Positions 21,843 to 33,743 of a DNA stretch of 64,000 bases are shown piece after piece. This stretch comes from Lyophyllum atratum (Eukaryota; Basidiomycota; Agaricomycetes; Agaricales; Lyophyllaceae). The notes below the pieces were generated by a model. It made no database searches and was not told the origin of the DNA. It worked only from the letters and a program-made list of their open reading frames with translations. The translations under genes and the position numbers were made by a program. Within the stretch, counting starts at the first letter, position 1, and each line of letters opens with the position of its first letter. The stretch is taken from positions 558,001 through 622,000 of the forward strand of contig JACGCN010000014.1 in assembly GCA_014905825.1 (NCBI GenBank), written 5' to 3'.

Positions 21843-23087
21843 TCAAGGGCAGAACGTAAGAGTGTAATCGGCTCTGAGGGCGGAGTCGCAGGTGAACAAT
21901 GCGGTGCCGCTTGACTCGTCGTATGCATAGGCGTAACTCCTGGGGCAGTTGCCCTTGAAGTAGTCGTAGTACGCCACGCCTTCGGGAAAGGGTCAGAAGG
22001 AATTGAGGCAAAAAGGAACGATACTCACCGGAGGCGGGGCATGTCGCTGGGGTATTGTGGCTACCCGAGCAGCAGTTCGCAGAGTCGGCTGAAGCAAATC
22101 AGATGAGACGGATTAAGGAAGATGTTCGGTCGCCTGATCAAATACCTTGGTTTCCGTCGAGATTAGCGAGGCAAGCGCTCTTGCAACCGACGGGGAAGCC
22201 CGTGGAATCGAAAGGGCCTTTCAGCGGGGCAGGACCTGGAACAAGGTGAGGATCGGCGAAAAGTCTCCTGTTCCGCCTGACGTACAGTTGGGGCCTAGGT
22301 CTACCGCGCATTCGGCGACTGGGCATCCTTTGTTGTTGGTGATTCTCATGGGAAGATTGTAACCATCGACGAGAGAGACTATATGGCCCGAAAATTAGAA
22401 GGCCGAGGTAGCTCGGATGCCCTTGAATCTTACCATCGTAGAAGTCCCTGTTTCCATCACCTTGGAGAGTCCATTCTGCGACGGAGGCGGGAGGTACACC
22501 CTGTTATAATCGAATGCGTCAAGTGAGGTAGATCAGCCTTGTTCTAGTGGCTTACAGTCCCTGTGTTCCTATCGCACTGGAGGCCTCCATTGCATCCTCC
22601 CGTCAAGCAGGAGTTTGGGCCAGGGTTGGTCGCGAAGTTGCAGTTGCGGCGACCCTGATTGTGCTGAGTGAATAGAGCGAACGATACACGAAGCAAAATG
22701 TCGTACCCAGATGCGACCGGCTTTCCAGTTATCGGGAACTGTGAAACTGACTTTGGTGTAAGCACCGGCCTCCCAACTGTGATAAACAATGGGATTAATA
22801 ACGAGAACGCAGGAAGGCCGGATAAAGTGTACCCAGTCGGGTAGTTAGGAACGTTTGGCGCGACATGTAGGTCGGTAAACATCTGGATGTTCATAAGCAC
22901 GATAAGTAAGAGAGTATATCAATATATTTACGGCTGGCCTATGAGGAATCAGTTAGTTTTACTGCAGTGAGTAAAGTATCCACGGTACTTACCAGATGGT
23001 GAACGGGCAGGCATTGTAGACTGTGAAGGTCCTAGCGGTAGCGCTAGAGAGGAAAGCGAGAGAGCTGGCGACTGTGAGGTACTTCAT
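21843..23087 (-). CDS. Thaumatin-like protein, copy 2, secreted, 255 aa, 10 exons
   Basis: Exons 23087-22993, 22938-22932, 22882-22833, 22776-22707, 22654-22556, 22500-22434, 22378-22286, 22235-22146, 22088-22029 and 21979-21843 sum to 768 nt, the same length as copy 1. The signal peptide reads MKYLTVASSLAFLSSATA. Family segments include VYNACPFTIWPAMFTDL, FTVPDNWKAGRIWGRRNC, CLTGGCNGGLQC, DVSLVDGYNLPM, ANCCSGSHNTPATCP and the end YAYAYDESSGTALFTC...TFCP. It shares copy 1's 7-nt micro-exon. It lacks the introns after the signal peptide and within NLPMR, and its last intron lies at a different site. A secreted PR-5-like protein, possibly acting on or binding cell-wall glucan. Confidence 0.95.
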
Positions 23088-24687
23088 AATGTGCTGTAAA
23101 TTTCGAGCGGCGAGCCTGCCAGTGGTACAGGCCTTGCTCAACCTTTTATACAAGACACCGCGAGTCTTATGATCAGTTCCGAGCAGACCATGACGATCGA
23201 ATCTTTAGATGAGGGCTTCTCTGTTGCTTGCGGTCAACTGTCATGGGACGGAGTCCATCATATCAGGGCACATGCAAGCCACATAGCCCGAGGAGAAGAT
23301 GCTGGGCAAAAGACTCGAATGGCCCAATGGTAGATGTTCGGTGTTACGGACACTGGGTAACCGCATGCTGCTGACGATTTGACAGCTTCGCGCTCAAGAA
23401 TCTAGCCATCTGATGAGAGCAACATTTAGGCACAGTATCGAGAAAGAATCTACACATACAGGGAAATCCGTCATAAATCCTTTGTGAACGTTCGTTTAGG
23501 AGGAGGTGGGAATGATTCAAGAGACCGTAGGCTGCTATTTCGGTTTGATATGACCTGACAAAATGTTCTTGGTAACGCGTAAGTAACGTAAGTATAATTG
23601 GTTGGCGAGCAGTATACACTCATTCCATGTTGTATGGCACAAAGATAGCATGGATCCACGCGTAAAACATCACCTGATAATTTCTCCGAGCCTTGCCAAT
23701 GCAAGTTGCCATGAGTCTCTTCATGGGCCTCGTGATCGAGCAAGAGATAGACTGGAGTAACTGATCCATAAGGTCGTCGCGAGCGTACGACTCGGAAGGT
23801 AGAACATTCCGGTGGCAACCAATTGTAGTCGTACACCAATTGAGATGATCGACCATACAACACCCGAGGCATATATCGTCGAGATGCTTCAGAGAATGCC
23901 AAGCCCGGACTACCTGAGTTCAAGCCATGGACAGCTTTCTTTCCCGTCTTGCGAAGCCTGATCGATATAGATATCAACGCCCGTGGGGTCCACGTCGCGA
24001 GACGTCGCGCTCCAGCGGGTTTGAATGCCCGTGACGCGCTAAGACTGTTCGATCGAAGTCGCTGTAACTAACGGGGATTTACAAGGGATTTAGACCACGA
24101 GTCATCAGGAACAAAAGAAGAAAGGGGCTAACAAGGGCTAACATCGATTCCGTTGATCGATCGTGCGGTAGCATCTCGTGGACTCTCGTGGACTTGCGAC
24201 GCAAGGTTGATATGCGGATTCATTTCCAATTTGCTGCACAATGTTTGAAGTGAAGCGCCTTGGCTAACTCATTTCTCAAACGTCATGATGCTGGCAAAAG
24301 CCTTGCTTCCACTTGCTTCCATCGTTCCGACGCACCGCAACTAGGAAGCTCAGTTATCCCCATTGTGTACGCAGCCTGGGATCGTGTTCCAGCACTCGGA
24401 GGCTATGGTCGTGAATCGATATAGAGAGTCTAACCGTATCGAGAACGCACCTGGGGTACCGATGCATGTGGTACCATCGCTACTTTGATGGTGTAGTGGG
24501 AGAGGACCGTCAAATGTCTCGTATTGTAGGTATACAGTAATGTCCTTGTAAAACGCGATCCATAACAGTCTGGAAGACAATCGTTGAAACGTCCATGAGA
24601 ATATCCCGGCACCAGTTATGGGAATCAAGAGTTCGCGGTACAAGTGTGAGAAGTGTCTAGGGTGGGTCATAAGAGATTATATAGTCC
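23088..24687. other. Intergenic, nothing recognised apart from the TATA box near 23147
   Basis: Lies between the start of thaumatin-like gene 2 and the stop of the glucan synthase gene. A 168-codon minus-strand frame (23977-23471) has no domain, splice partners or convincing composition and is not called. Confidence 0.5.
23143..23152 (-). promoter_or_regulatory. TATA box of thaumatin-like gene 2
   Basis: The minus strand reads TTGTATAAAAGGTT about 56-65 nt before the ATG at 23087. Confidence 0.6.
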
Positions 24688-27600
24688 TTACAGGCTGTCG
24701 CAAAGTGTGCAGTCGAAGTGTAGAGTAGTGCGGAAAATAGCAGCTATTGATCATGGAGTATGAGCCATAAATTCCAAAGATGACATAGAAGAGCTTACGC
24801 AGGGCGATGAGGCAGACAAAGATGGCGAGGATGAGAATGTAAATGATACCGTACTTGATGATCTTCGAGTTTTTGTTTAGCATCGTTCTAAGAATGAGGG
24901 GGCGACAAAACTCACTAGCCAGCGGCGTTGTCTCTTTTGCTTGATGGAGTACAACGGTGCCCGAATTTGCTTCGAAGGACGGAGCCAGACTACAGAGAGG
25001 AGGGCAGACGTTCAGCAACTATTCCCCGCGGAAACATGAAACACTTACAAAGAATGGTCGCATGGAAGCGATCGAAGTAAGGGATCAGGATGGGCGGGGT
25101 CAGCATGAATAAGAGCAGATGTCCGAGAAGCAGGTCGGAACTCCATAGCGATAGTTCGATGATCTTCACTATGAATTCACGAGCAGGTTGCGACATGACA
25201 TGTGCACCTAGCCCACGGCCGTACCACCTGCCAGTCCACCATGCGCGGTTGGTTTCGTCGTGTTTAAACTCCCGGGAGAGGAAGACCGCAATGAGTATCT
25301 TGTGGATGGCGCGTTGTATGGCGATCACGGCGATGAGTCCGAGCACCGCATGTGACGCGTCCCAGAGTTCGAGGAACCACTGGCAAATCAAAAAGTCAAT
25401 ATGATGTCGCCTATTTTGAAGTTTGGGTCACGAGATGTGGGGACTCACGAGGAACTCGAAGAAGCCGAGCATGCCAATGACACCCAACATATGGGCGATG
25501 AAAGCCATCACGGAACCGAACCTCGGGAAAACGGGATCAAGCATGGGGCCAAGGAATAGGGAGATGAGGAACAGGGTCAGGAGGATGGCTGCATTCCAAA
25601 CGATGGGTCCGAGGGAAATGACGGCAATTCGGATGAGAGGGCTCGGAGGCTGCTTTCCGTTTGATCCAGGGAACGACTTGACGAACATGTAGGCGATGAC
25701 GAACAACACCGCCATGAAGATAGGGAAAACGACCTCGGAGAACAAGACAGCGCGCCATCCTGCACGGGGGACATCACCTGAGAGTTTTTCCGACGGGTGT
25801 CCAAGCCTCTTCTTCTTGTACCCTGTGATCATCGTCCGAGAAAGGCGACAATACCCAATCCACGAGTTGTTGTGCGACCGCGAGTTACCACGAGACATCC
25901 ATCTCAGGAATTCGCTACGGACAGACGAAGTCAACACGAGGAAAAAACAAAAACGGATGGGATGACTCACCGATAATCGATGACGAAGTCCGAGAAAACG
26001 AACTGATGTGGATTGAAAAGGAAGGGCGCGATGCAGAGAGAGACGATGGAGATCCAGAAGTAGATCAAATATGGCGTCCACAGCGTCAACGTCACATATA
26101 GCAGAGAGATCAGTGTCCGCATGCCGAGGTAGATACCTGGTCCCGCAAACCGGGAGAACAGAATACTGAAGTATATCCTCGTCGTCGCGAAGCCACGGCC
26201 TGTTGCAATATACCGAGCACCACCGAGGGTCAGATTGCTGAGAATCGAATGGGTGTAGATCTGCGTCGAAAAGATTTCAAACACAGGTGACAGCGAGCCG
26301 AATTGTTTTGAGAGACGGAAAATTGCTTTCCATGTTCCTCTTTCCACCAATTCTAGAAGTAGTGTTAGCAACTCGGTATATAACGCACACCGGGACAACG
26401 AAAGTACTGCGTACCTTGAAGGAAAAGCGGCAGGAAGGATATCATGAACACCAAGAAGATACTGATGATGCAGCGCCTAATCCAGTCGAATACGGGCACG
26501 AGGTTGTAGCACCCTGATTGACCGCCGATGAACTGTCCCTCGTCGGTGTACTTGCAAATGACCAACTGCGAGTTCAAGGTGCCCAAAAACACGACTAGAC
26601 CAGAACAAGTCAGAAAATAAAACTAAATCAAGAAAATGGTGACTTACGAGTGACGATGAAGACCTGAACGGACAAGATGACAAGCATGTTGTTGATGTGG
26701 AACCCAGGGTGACCATAGTAGAACGTCAAGAACCGATCGATCGGCAGCTGGGTGCCAAGATAATAGTACTCCCTGCTCAACATTTGCTCTCCCATACCCG
26801 TGCCAATCTTCGTTTGGAAGTTGAGAATCGTACCAAAGCCCAAGTCTCTGCCCTTTCCGCATTGGTAGTACTCCGTATGCTTGATTCTCGCCCCGCGCCC
26901 GAAAGCATTCATGCCAGCGTAGATATCCTCATTGAGATGCAGACCCTTCTGCGCCTTCGAAACACCACCACGCGTCGTCATGTACAACCCGTTCAGGAAA
27001 TCAGGGTGTCCATAATGCAGCTTCCCGCCAATCCACGCCATCGAACGCGCAGCGAGCGTACCGAACGTCTGCTCTTTCCCAGCCGCGAGATCACCGAGGA
27101 TACCAATATTCTCCGAAAAGATGTACTCGCGAGCACCGACAATGGCAACAGGAGGCTTCTTGAAGTCCTTGTGACCCCACTGCGCATACGGGCTCTGGTT
27201 CGACACGGAGTACTCCTCAAACTCGGCGAGGATGTTACGGATCTTGAGACACTCCTCGAGGTAGTTGTCCTGGTTCGCATCGATGAGCTGGAGGTATTCG
27301 CCGCGGTAGAAGATGATTGAGTGGTTCTGGTTGTCCGACTTGCCATCGCCGAGAATGGGGTTGCCGGGGAGCTCGATCCTGAACTTGGGGCGTCGGCGAC
27401 CGGTCTCCGGGATGAACTCGCTGTGGCCGTCGATAAGGGAGGAGAAGATGCGAGGGTCGCCGCCCTCCTTGCGTGGGGGCTCTTCCTCGAGGTAGGCAAT
27501 CTGTAGATCTGGGTATGCGCGGAGGAGGAACTCGGCGTTCTCGTGCTCCTCCTTGTTGAATTTGGAGTAGCGCTGCATCGACACAAGGAACTTGAACTTC

Positions 27601-30600
27601 CGACGTGCCATACGCTCGAGCTCTCGCTCCAGTTTGTCTGTGTTGCCCCCGAACAGCTGCACGACCTCGGGGTTCTCGACGCGGTAGAGCAGCTTGATAG
27701 CCTTCGAGTAGTTCATCATACCCGAGACCGTCCTGTAGAGCGTCTGTGCGCGGAGGGAGGCCCAGATACGCGTACGCAGGGTGAACTCAGGTGCAGCGCT
27801 CTTGAAACCGATGAAGTAGAACGGCAGATCATCCGTCTTGGATGGTGCCTTTTCGTCGCCAGCAAAGGGGTTGGGGCCGTTGAACATGGCCGACTCCTCA
27901 GCAAGAATTTTGGTGTCCTTGACGAAGTTCTCCCACTCGATAGGGTGCAACTGCTTGAGGTACTCCAAGAGCGTGACGCGGGTGTTTTGGTCCTCCTCGC
28001 GGATGATCTCACGAAGAGAAAGCAGAGTCTGCAAGCACGGTCGTCAGATAAATCTCACCTAACAAGGGACCAAGAAGAACGCACCTTCTCGCTGTAATGA
28101 GGCGTCAGCACCGTGAACGTGGGCATCGCATCAACCGGCAGCGGGGACGGGATCTCCGTGGTCAAGCTCTGGGCGAAGAATGATATCCGACGTTCGGCCT
28201 CGCTTCCAGCAGGGAAGAACTCGCCCTTAAAACCTTTGTCGCCCTGCGAGATGAAGAAGGGTGGTGCACGCAGCGACCGCCTTCCACCTGCGCCTGTGTC
28301 AACTTGGTGGTAGAGCAGCTTCTGTACGTGGTCGATCGACAGCAGATGCTCTCGATACATGGATATGATGATCGCGTTCCAGATCTGCGAGACCAAGACC
28401 TGTAGAACAAGGCCATCAGTAAAGGCGTGTGAGAAAGAACAAGTGGTGACATACCTTCGGTTTGTACTTGACCTCCATATCACCCGTCGCCAACAGCTTC
28501 GCATAGATCCTCTTCGGCAGCCGAGTATAAATATCCTTCCACGGCGTCCAAATCGAAAGGCCCAAGCTGAATGACCGCCCAATACTATACACCGTGTTCC
28601 AAATGATGTACCACAAGAACGTGTCCAAGAAGAACAACACCAGATCCATCACATACATAATCGCCAACGTGAACGCCGCCTGGTTCGTGCACAGCGCATT
28701 CCCAAAATACTTGTCATTACACCCCTGCACCTTCATGCCCACCATCACTCGAATCGGGTCCTTGAACGACAAGGTCAGGAAGAAGTACGATTCCGTGAAC
28801 TTGCACCCGAAGACGAGGAACCAGAGGAAGATGGAGCCGATGCGGTTCGGACGGTCGAGAGATGGGTAGGAAGCCGTGAAGGTCTGGCTGGCAAGGTACT
28901 TGCGTGACTTGCCTGCAACACGATCGCCGAACATCCGCCCGGAGGGCATAACGGCGAAGAGGAGTGTTGCGACGACGGATATGAAGAACTGCACGATACC
29001 GAGGATGAGTGCGAGCGACCCGCCCGCGTTGGGACCGCGTTCGACAATGGCGATGTAGAACGTGGGACCGCAGGTGAGACCGAGGGTAATCAGGAGGAAG
29101 ACGAGGCGCCGGGTGAGGTGTGATGAGTTATTCCATGTGGTGGGGATATAGGAGAATTCGGCGAGGGTGGCGAGAATCATGATGATTGTCGCTACGGCAC
29201 CTCCGAGAGCTGTCGCACTCCACGACAGGGCGGGCGAATTCTTGCCCTTCTGTTGGTAGACGGTGGGCGAGTTGAAAGCGGTGTAGAACCAGTAGACGGC
29301 GATATGGATAACCCATATACGATTGAAGTTGACAAGGAGATGGCCAAACGAGCGCTTCTCGTAGTACGTCTTGAAGAAGGCGCGGTTCCAGTCGATGCGG
29401 TCGAACCTCATAAACCTTTGGGCGGGGGGGATATCAACTAGGCGGGTCTGATGGAATAAGAGTTTAGCTAACACGAAAGACACGAGAATTTACAACGCAC
29501 CTTGTCCGTGAGGACGATCCGAGCGATGCCTTCAGGATACCAGAAAAGTTGGTTGACATCATCGTAACCAATGATCTCATCGTGATCCCTCTCCCTCCTG
29601 ACAAACTTCCCATCGACGACTTCGTATCCTTGATCTCGAATGAATCGATATAGCGGCTTCGTGACATTCCTAAGGTAAAGGCCTTCAGGCACAGGATCCA
29701 CTCGGCTCTGGCATTCAGGCGATCGGTAGTAGTCATCGGCGCACTTGAAGATGAAGCATAAACACTCGGGAACGAAGCGGACCTGCGCGGCCTCGCCCCA
29801 GAGCAGCAGGTAGAGCGCGATTTGTCGTAGTCGGTCGTATTGGGACATGTTGTGCATGGCCTGGCGCCAGCGCTCCAGGGCGGTGTTTAATGACTTCTCG
29901 TGCGAAGGCCGCTTTCCACCCCCCTTTCCACGCTTCGATTTGAGGCGGCTGAGACCTGGGTTCTGGGTGTGACCGACCGCATCATCGAGGTCGAGCTGTG
30001 CAGCAAAGTACCACTTGCGGTAGTTGGCGTTGTGGCCACCGATGTAATCCGCGTGAAGGGTTAGGAGTGCCTGATTGGGCGACATACGTGACGCCCGGCT
30101 GTCGAGTAGCTGCATGAGGAAATCGAACTGGAGGACGGGTAGTCAGTACAACATCATTACGAATTACGGCTGACCCATGGACCGCCGTGTGGAAGCGGCC
30201 CGAACAATCAACAAAAGATATCGTTGCGCTTGACCGTGGCGTTACGACCACTGCGATCTCGAAGAAAGTTGGCGGCAAAGCCAAATAGGCGTGCATCACC
30301 GTTCCAGGCCACACGCACACGGCCGTTTTGGGAAGTTCACGCGGTGGCAACAGAAGCCCGAACATGCAACAACGAGCAACTCACCATGTTGCGCATCGAG
30401 TCCCGCTGGAATCCGAATTTTTGAGTGAGGTCCAAGAAGATATCTTCGATTTCTTCTTTGGAAAGGGGAATTTGACGTTCTGAGCTCCACGCGGGATAAG
30501 CCTCGCGGGCGCCGGCTGGACCTCCGTAGTCCATGAATGTTGGTGTCGAGGACTCCGAATGACCCATGCGGGGCTGTCCTGGGGGTCCTAGCGACTCTGC

Positions 30601-30934
30601 AGACGGCGCATATCGCTGTCCATAGACGTCAACGTCAGAGTCAGTGTCTTGAGGCGCTAAGAGACAAAGTGAGACGAGAGAAGGAGAGGCTGAAGGTCCG
30701 GTGCTCACGATAGGGGTCATAGGTGCCGTTCTGGTCGTAGAAGTGCTGGTCGTTGAGGCCGGGGTTGCTGCTGTCGGAGGCATAGGTATCACGGCGGCCA
30801 TAATCAGCATTGTCAGACTCGTTGTCGTAGTATCGTCGCTGGCCGTTGTTGAAAGGGTCGTGCTGTGTGTCCGTAGACGGGGGCGACGACGAGGAGGGGT
30901 AGCCGTCCTGGCTTGTAGGCCCCGGTCGAGGCAT
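24688..30934 (-). CDS. FKS1: 1,3-beta-glucan synthase catalytic subunit (FKS family, GT48), 1,788 aa, 13 exons
   Basis: Exons 30934-30709, 30656-30385, 30127-29501, 29447-28455, 28399-28085, 28028-26648, 26594-26415, 26352-25971, 25914-25449, 25379-25049, 24989-24916, 24862-24799 and 24743-24688 sum to 5,367 nt with agreeing phases. The enzyme polymerises UDP-glucose into cell-wall 1,3-beta-glucan at the plasma membrane. Seen in order: a disordered Asp/Tyr-rich N-terminus; the FKS domain ([19 protein letters not shown]); a first group of membrane segments with [14 protein letters not shown]; the large cytosolic glycosyltransferase-48 region ([52 protein letters not shown]); then a second membrane group and a basic [18 protein letters not shown] stretch near the end. 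Length is normal for the family. The first ATG in the open frame is 30934. Confidence 0.96.
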
Positions 30935-32298
30935 CGTGGTCGTTAGTTGAACCGGCGTCGGTGTCGTCGCAGAGGAGGGCTTTGCACCACAATCAACCCA
31001 ATCCAAACAGCACCGCCACTCGGCTCTTCCCGTCGTCGCTTCCAAGGTAACCTTCGAGCCGGCTCACACATATAATTGTCACCGATTCGTATCCATTCAC
31101 ACTCCCAAAAAAAGGCGTCAAGATGACCGTCATACCGCTCCACCTTCCAAGCAAGTTACCTATACTAACAGGCTGAAGGGAACATCCATAGACTTGTATT
31201 TCAGCGAATCCTCGAAATGTTTGACATCTAACCAGAAACCGCAGCAAGCGCAGTCAGCCGTCTTTTTACCTCCTTGAGGCTTGAGAGTCTTGATCAACTT
31301 CGGGGCCCGATTATCGGCAGCATGACGTGTGGCCAAGGTGCTTCTGACCAGCTTCTGACTCGTCTCCAACGTCCCCAGCCTAACCTCCCTGTCGCTTGCG
31401 ACCTCGAGTCGTCAAAATTTTACCAAAGTCTTACCCAAGGGAAAACTTTTTTACAAAACATTTGATTCCGAGAGCAACATATTTTTGGAGGGCCAAAGGG
31501 GGGCAAGAGGGGCCAAGTGTATTGGCGGAATCGGGACAGTTTTTCAAGTGACGCAATCGGCAAGGCACGTGGTAGGTGCCAGGCGAACCAACTTGAACTC
31601 GAACACGCGAACTGACATCTTCCACACTCCCGACAGACTCGTCCTGGACTCGTCTGGACCCTTGTAACTTCCTCCCGCATGATACGGCACCCTGAACGCA
31701 CCAAAATACCTCCCGAGCCCATCGGTCATGAAACCACTCTCAAAGCCTCCTTCCACAGGCTACTTGTCAATTTAAAACTGTTTCACGGCCTCTCTCGGTG
31801 CTAATTCCGAGGTCGAGAGCAGGCGCGGTGTGTCTTGCTCCATCCGCGTTGTGTTCCCATGGCGGTGCTGTTATCACTGTGTTATCGCCCCTATGTGAGA
31901 TAACTGCTCATAGCCAACACTTGTCGTCGAGCCTCGGTCACTTGTCATCATAATCTTAGGCCTTTTCTTTCGACATATGGTCACTGAAGTGAAAAGAACC
32001 TTTGCAATCCTCTTAAATGATGCTGTTCACCCTAGGTTACGAAAATTCATTTGGTCCTTCGTCCGAGACGCGTGCAGCAGCACAAGTCGCTACCACAACT
32101 GTCAACCAGGCCTGAGGCAGAAAGACCAGTATGCCGCTAAAAATAGATCGGCTGATGGGACGCGTCCTGCCGGCAACCCGCGTCTTGTACGCCTCTGGTC
32201 AACAACTTGCGTGTCTCGAAGTTCGATGCAGTGATCCATCATATATATGACATCGTCCTCGGCCAAAATAACACCATTCCACCAAAAGCACAACCACA
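30935..32298. other. Divergent intergenic region, glucan synthase and monooxygenase promoters
   Basis: The glucan synthase reads leftwards from 30934 and the monooxygenase rightwards from 32299, so this 1.36-kb stretch should hold both promoters. A TATA-like box lies near 32245. No gene is supported inside. Confidence 0.55.
32241..32250 (+). promoter_or_regulatory. TATA-like box before the FAD monooxygenase
   Basis: ATATATATGA lies 49-58 nt before the ATG at 32299. The leader then continues with an A/C-rich sequence (ccaccaaaagcacaaccaca), a common context for highly expressed fungal starts. Confidence 0.5.
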
Positions 32299-33528
32299 AT
32301 GCCCTCCCTCAACATCGCCATAATAGGCGGCGGCCCCGTCGGCCTCACCCTCGCCCACCTCCTCCTCGCCCCCTTCCCCTCCCCATCCAATACAATCACC
32401 GTCACTCTAATCGAACGCGACGCCTCCCCCTCCGCCCGCACCACAAAAGGCGGCACCCTCGATCTCCACGCCGACACCGGTCTCGCGGCCCTCGACGCCG
32501 CCGGCCTCCGCCCCGCCTTCGACCTTCTCGCCCGCTACGACCCCGACTCCGGCGGCATGGTCATCGCCGACCGCCACGGTACGCGCCTATTCGAGATGAC
32601 CGGGGACCACGGAGGCCAGGCGAACACGCGCCCTGAGATCGACCGGGGGGACCTGCAAGCCCTGCTCCTCGACCATCTCCCGTCCAGCGTCATCCGCTGG
32701 GGCGCACACCTCACCTCCATCACCCCCGACACCCTCGTCTTCGCTGACGGCAAGCAAGAGCCTACAGCGAAGTACGATCTCATCATCGGCGCGGACGGCG
32801 CGTGGTCGAAGGTACGCGCCCATATCGCTGGGACGAAGCCGGTGTATGCTGGGCTCGGCGGGTTCGAGCTGCACGTCGCGGACCCGGAAACTGTGGCGCC
32901 GGAGCTCGCGCGTGAGGTCGGAGGAGGACTGTACTTCGCCCTAGGGGGCGGTCGGATGCTCTGCGGGCAACACCTGGGCAGCGGGGCGATCATGATCTAT
33001 GCAATGCACTACGGTGCGGCCGCGACGGCGCAGCAGGACGTCCTCGAGGCATGCGACGGCGACCTCACACGCGTGCGTACCTGGGTGAAGGAGCAGTACG
33101 AGAACGATGGGTGGGCGCCCAAGCTGTGCGCATGGATCGACGCAGCGGACCCGAAGACGTTACGGGGCTGGCCGCTTTACGAGTACGTCCTGCCAGACGG
33201 ACACGTATGGGGGCATAGGAAGGGGTGGACGCTGGTGGGGGATGCGGCGCATGTGATGACGCCGTTTGCGGGTGAGGGTGTGAATGCGGGGATGCGGGAT
33301 GCGTTGGAGCTTGCGACGAGGATTCGTGCTGCAGTGGCTGGTGAAGGGGCGATGGAGGAGGCGGTTGATAAGGCAGCCAGGGGATATGAGGAGGAGATGT
33401 TTGTGCGTCTACGGCCTGTCATGGCAGAAGCTTGTAGGAACAAGGAGGGGATGTTCGATAAGGGGGCACCGGAGTCGTTTCTGCAGAAGATGAAGGAGAT
33501 CATGGGAGGCTCACCGCCCGAGGCTTAG
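32299..33528 (+). CDS. FAD-dependent monooxygenase (TetX / salicylate-hydroxylase-like), intronless
   Basis: A single 409-codon frame. It has a Rossmann dinucleotide-binding start (NIAIIGGGPVGLTLA, then an acidic ending VTLIERD), the class-A flavoprotein DG motif (LIIGADGAWSKVR) and the GD motif that contacts FAD ribose (LVGDAAHVMTPFAGEGVNAG). These define a group-A flavin monooxygenase that hydroxylates aromatic or polyketide-like substrates using NAD(P)H and O2. Length and the segment GGTLDLHADTGLAAL are closer to bacterial TetX-like enzymes than to longer fungal phenol hydroxylases. It lacks introns, unlike most neighbours, and is visibly GC-rich in its first 900 nt. The substrate is unknown. 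Confidence 0.9.
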   Translation: MPSLNIAIIGGGPVGLTLAHLLLAPFPSPSNTITVTLIERDASPSARTTKGGTLDLHADTGLAALDAAGLRPAFDLLARYDPDSGGMVIADRHGTRLFEMTGDHGGQANTRPEIDRGDLQALLLDHLPSSVIRWGAHLTSITPDTLVFADGKQEPTAKYDLIIGADGAWSKVRAHIAGTKPVYAGLGGFELHVADPETVAPELAREVGGGLYFALGGGRMLCGQHLGSGAIMIYAMHYGAAATAQQDVLEACDGDLTRVRTWVKEQYENDGWAPKLCAWIDAADPKTLRGWPLYEYVLPDGHVWGHRKGWTLVGDAAHVMTPFAGEGVNAGMRDALELATRIRAAVAGEGAMEEAVDKAARGYEEEMFVRLRPVMAEACRNKEGMFDKGAPESFLQKMKEIMGGSPPEA

Positions 33529-33743
33529 AATCGTGTAGTTACTCGTTCTGCGTAGGATCTGTATACGTAGTAAATTTGTATATTAGAAATACCAAGGTTG
33601 TATGTGGGCACGTTCAGAGAGAGCGGAAGGAGATACACACTCCATTCCCCAAACAAGTGGCAGTTACAAGATGAAGAAACTCCCCTTTCACCAAGGATCA
33701 TAGCCATCGTTAGAAAGCCCACCATATATCAGGTTTCCGAAGA

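Noticed and set aside
23471..23977. 168-codon minus-strand frame
   Set aside because: Composition is mixed and unlike the neighbours, with no motif and no exon partners.
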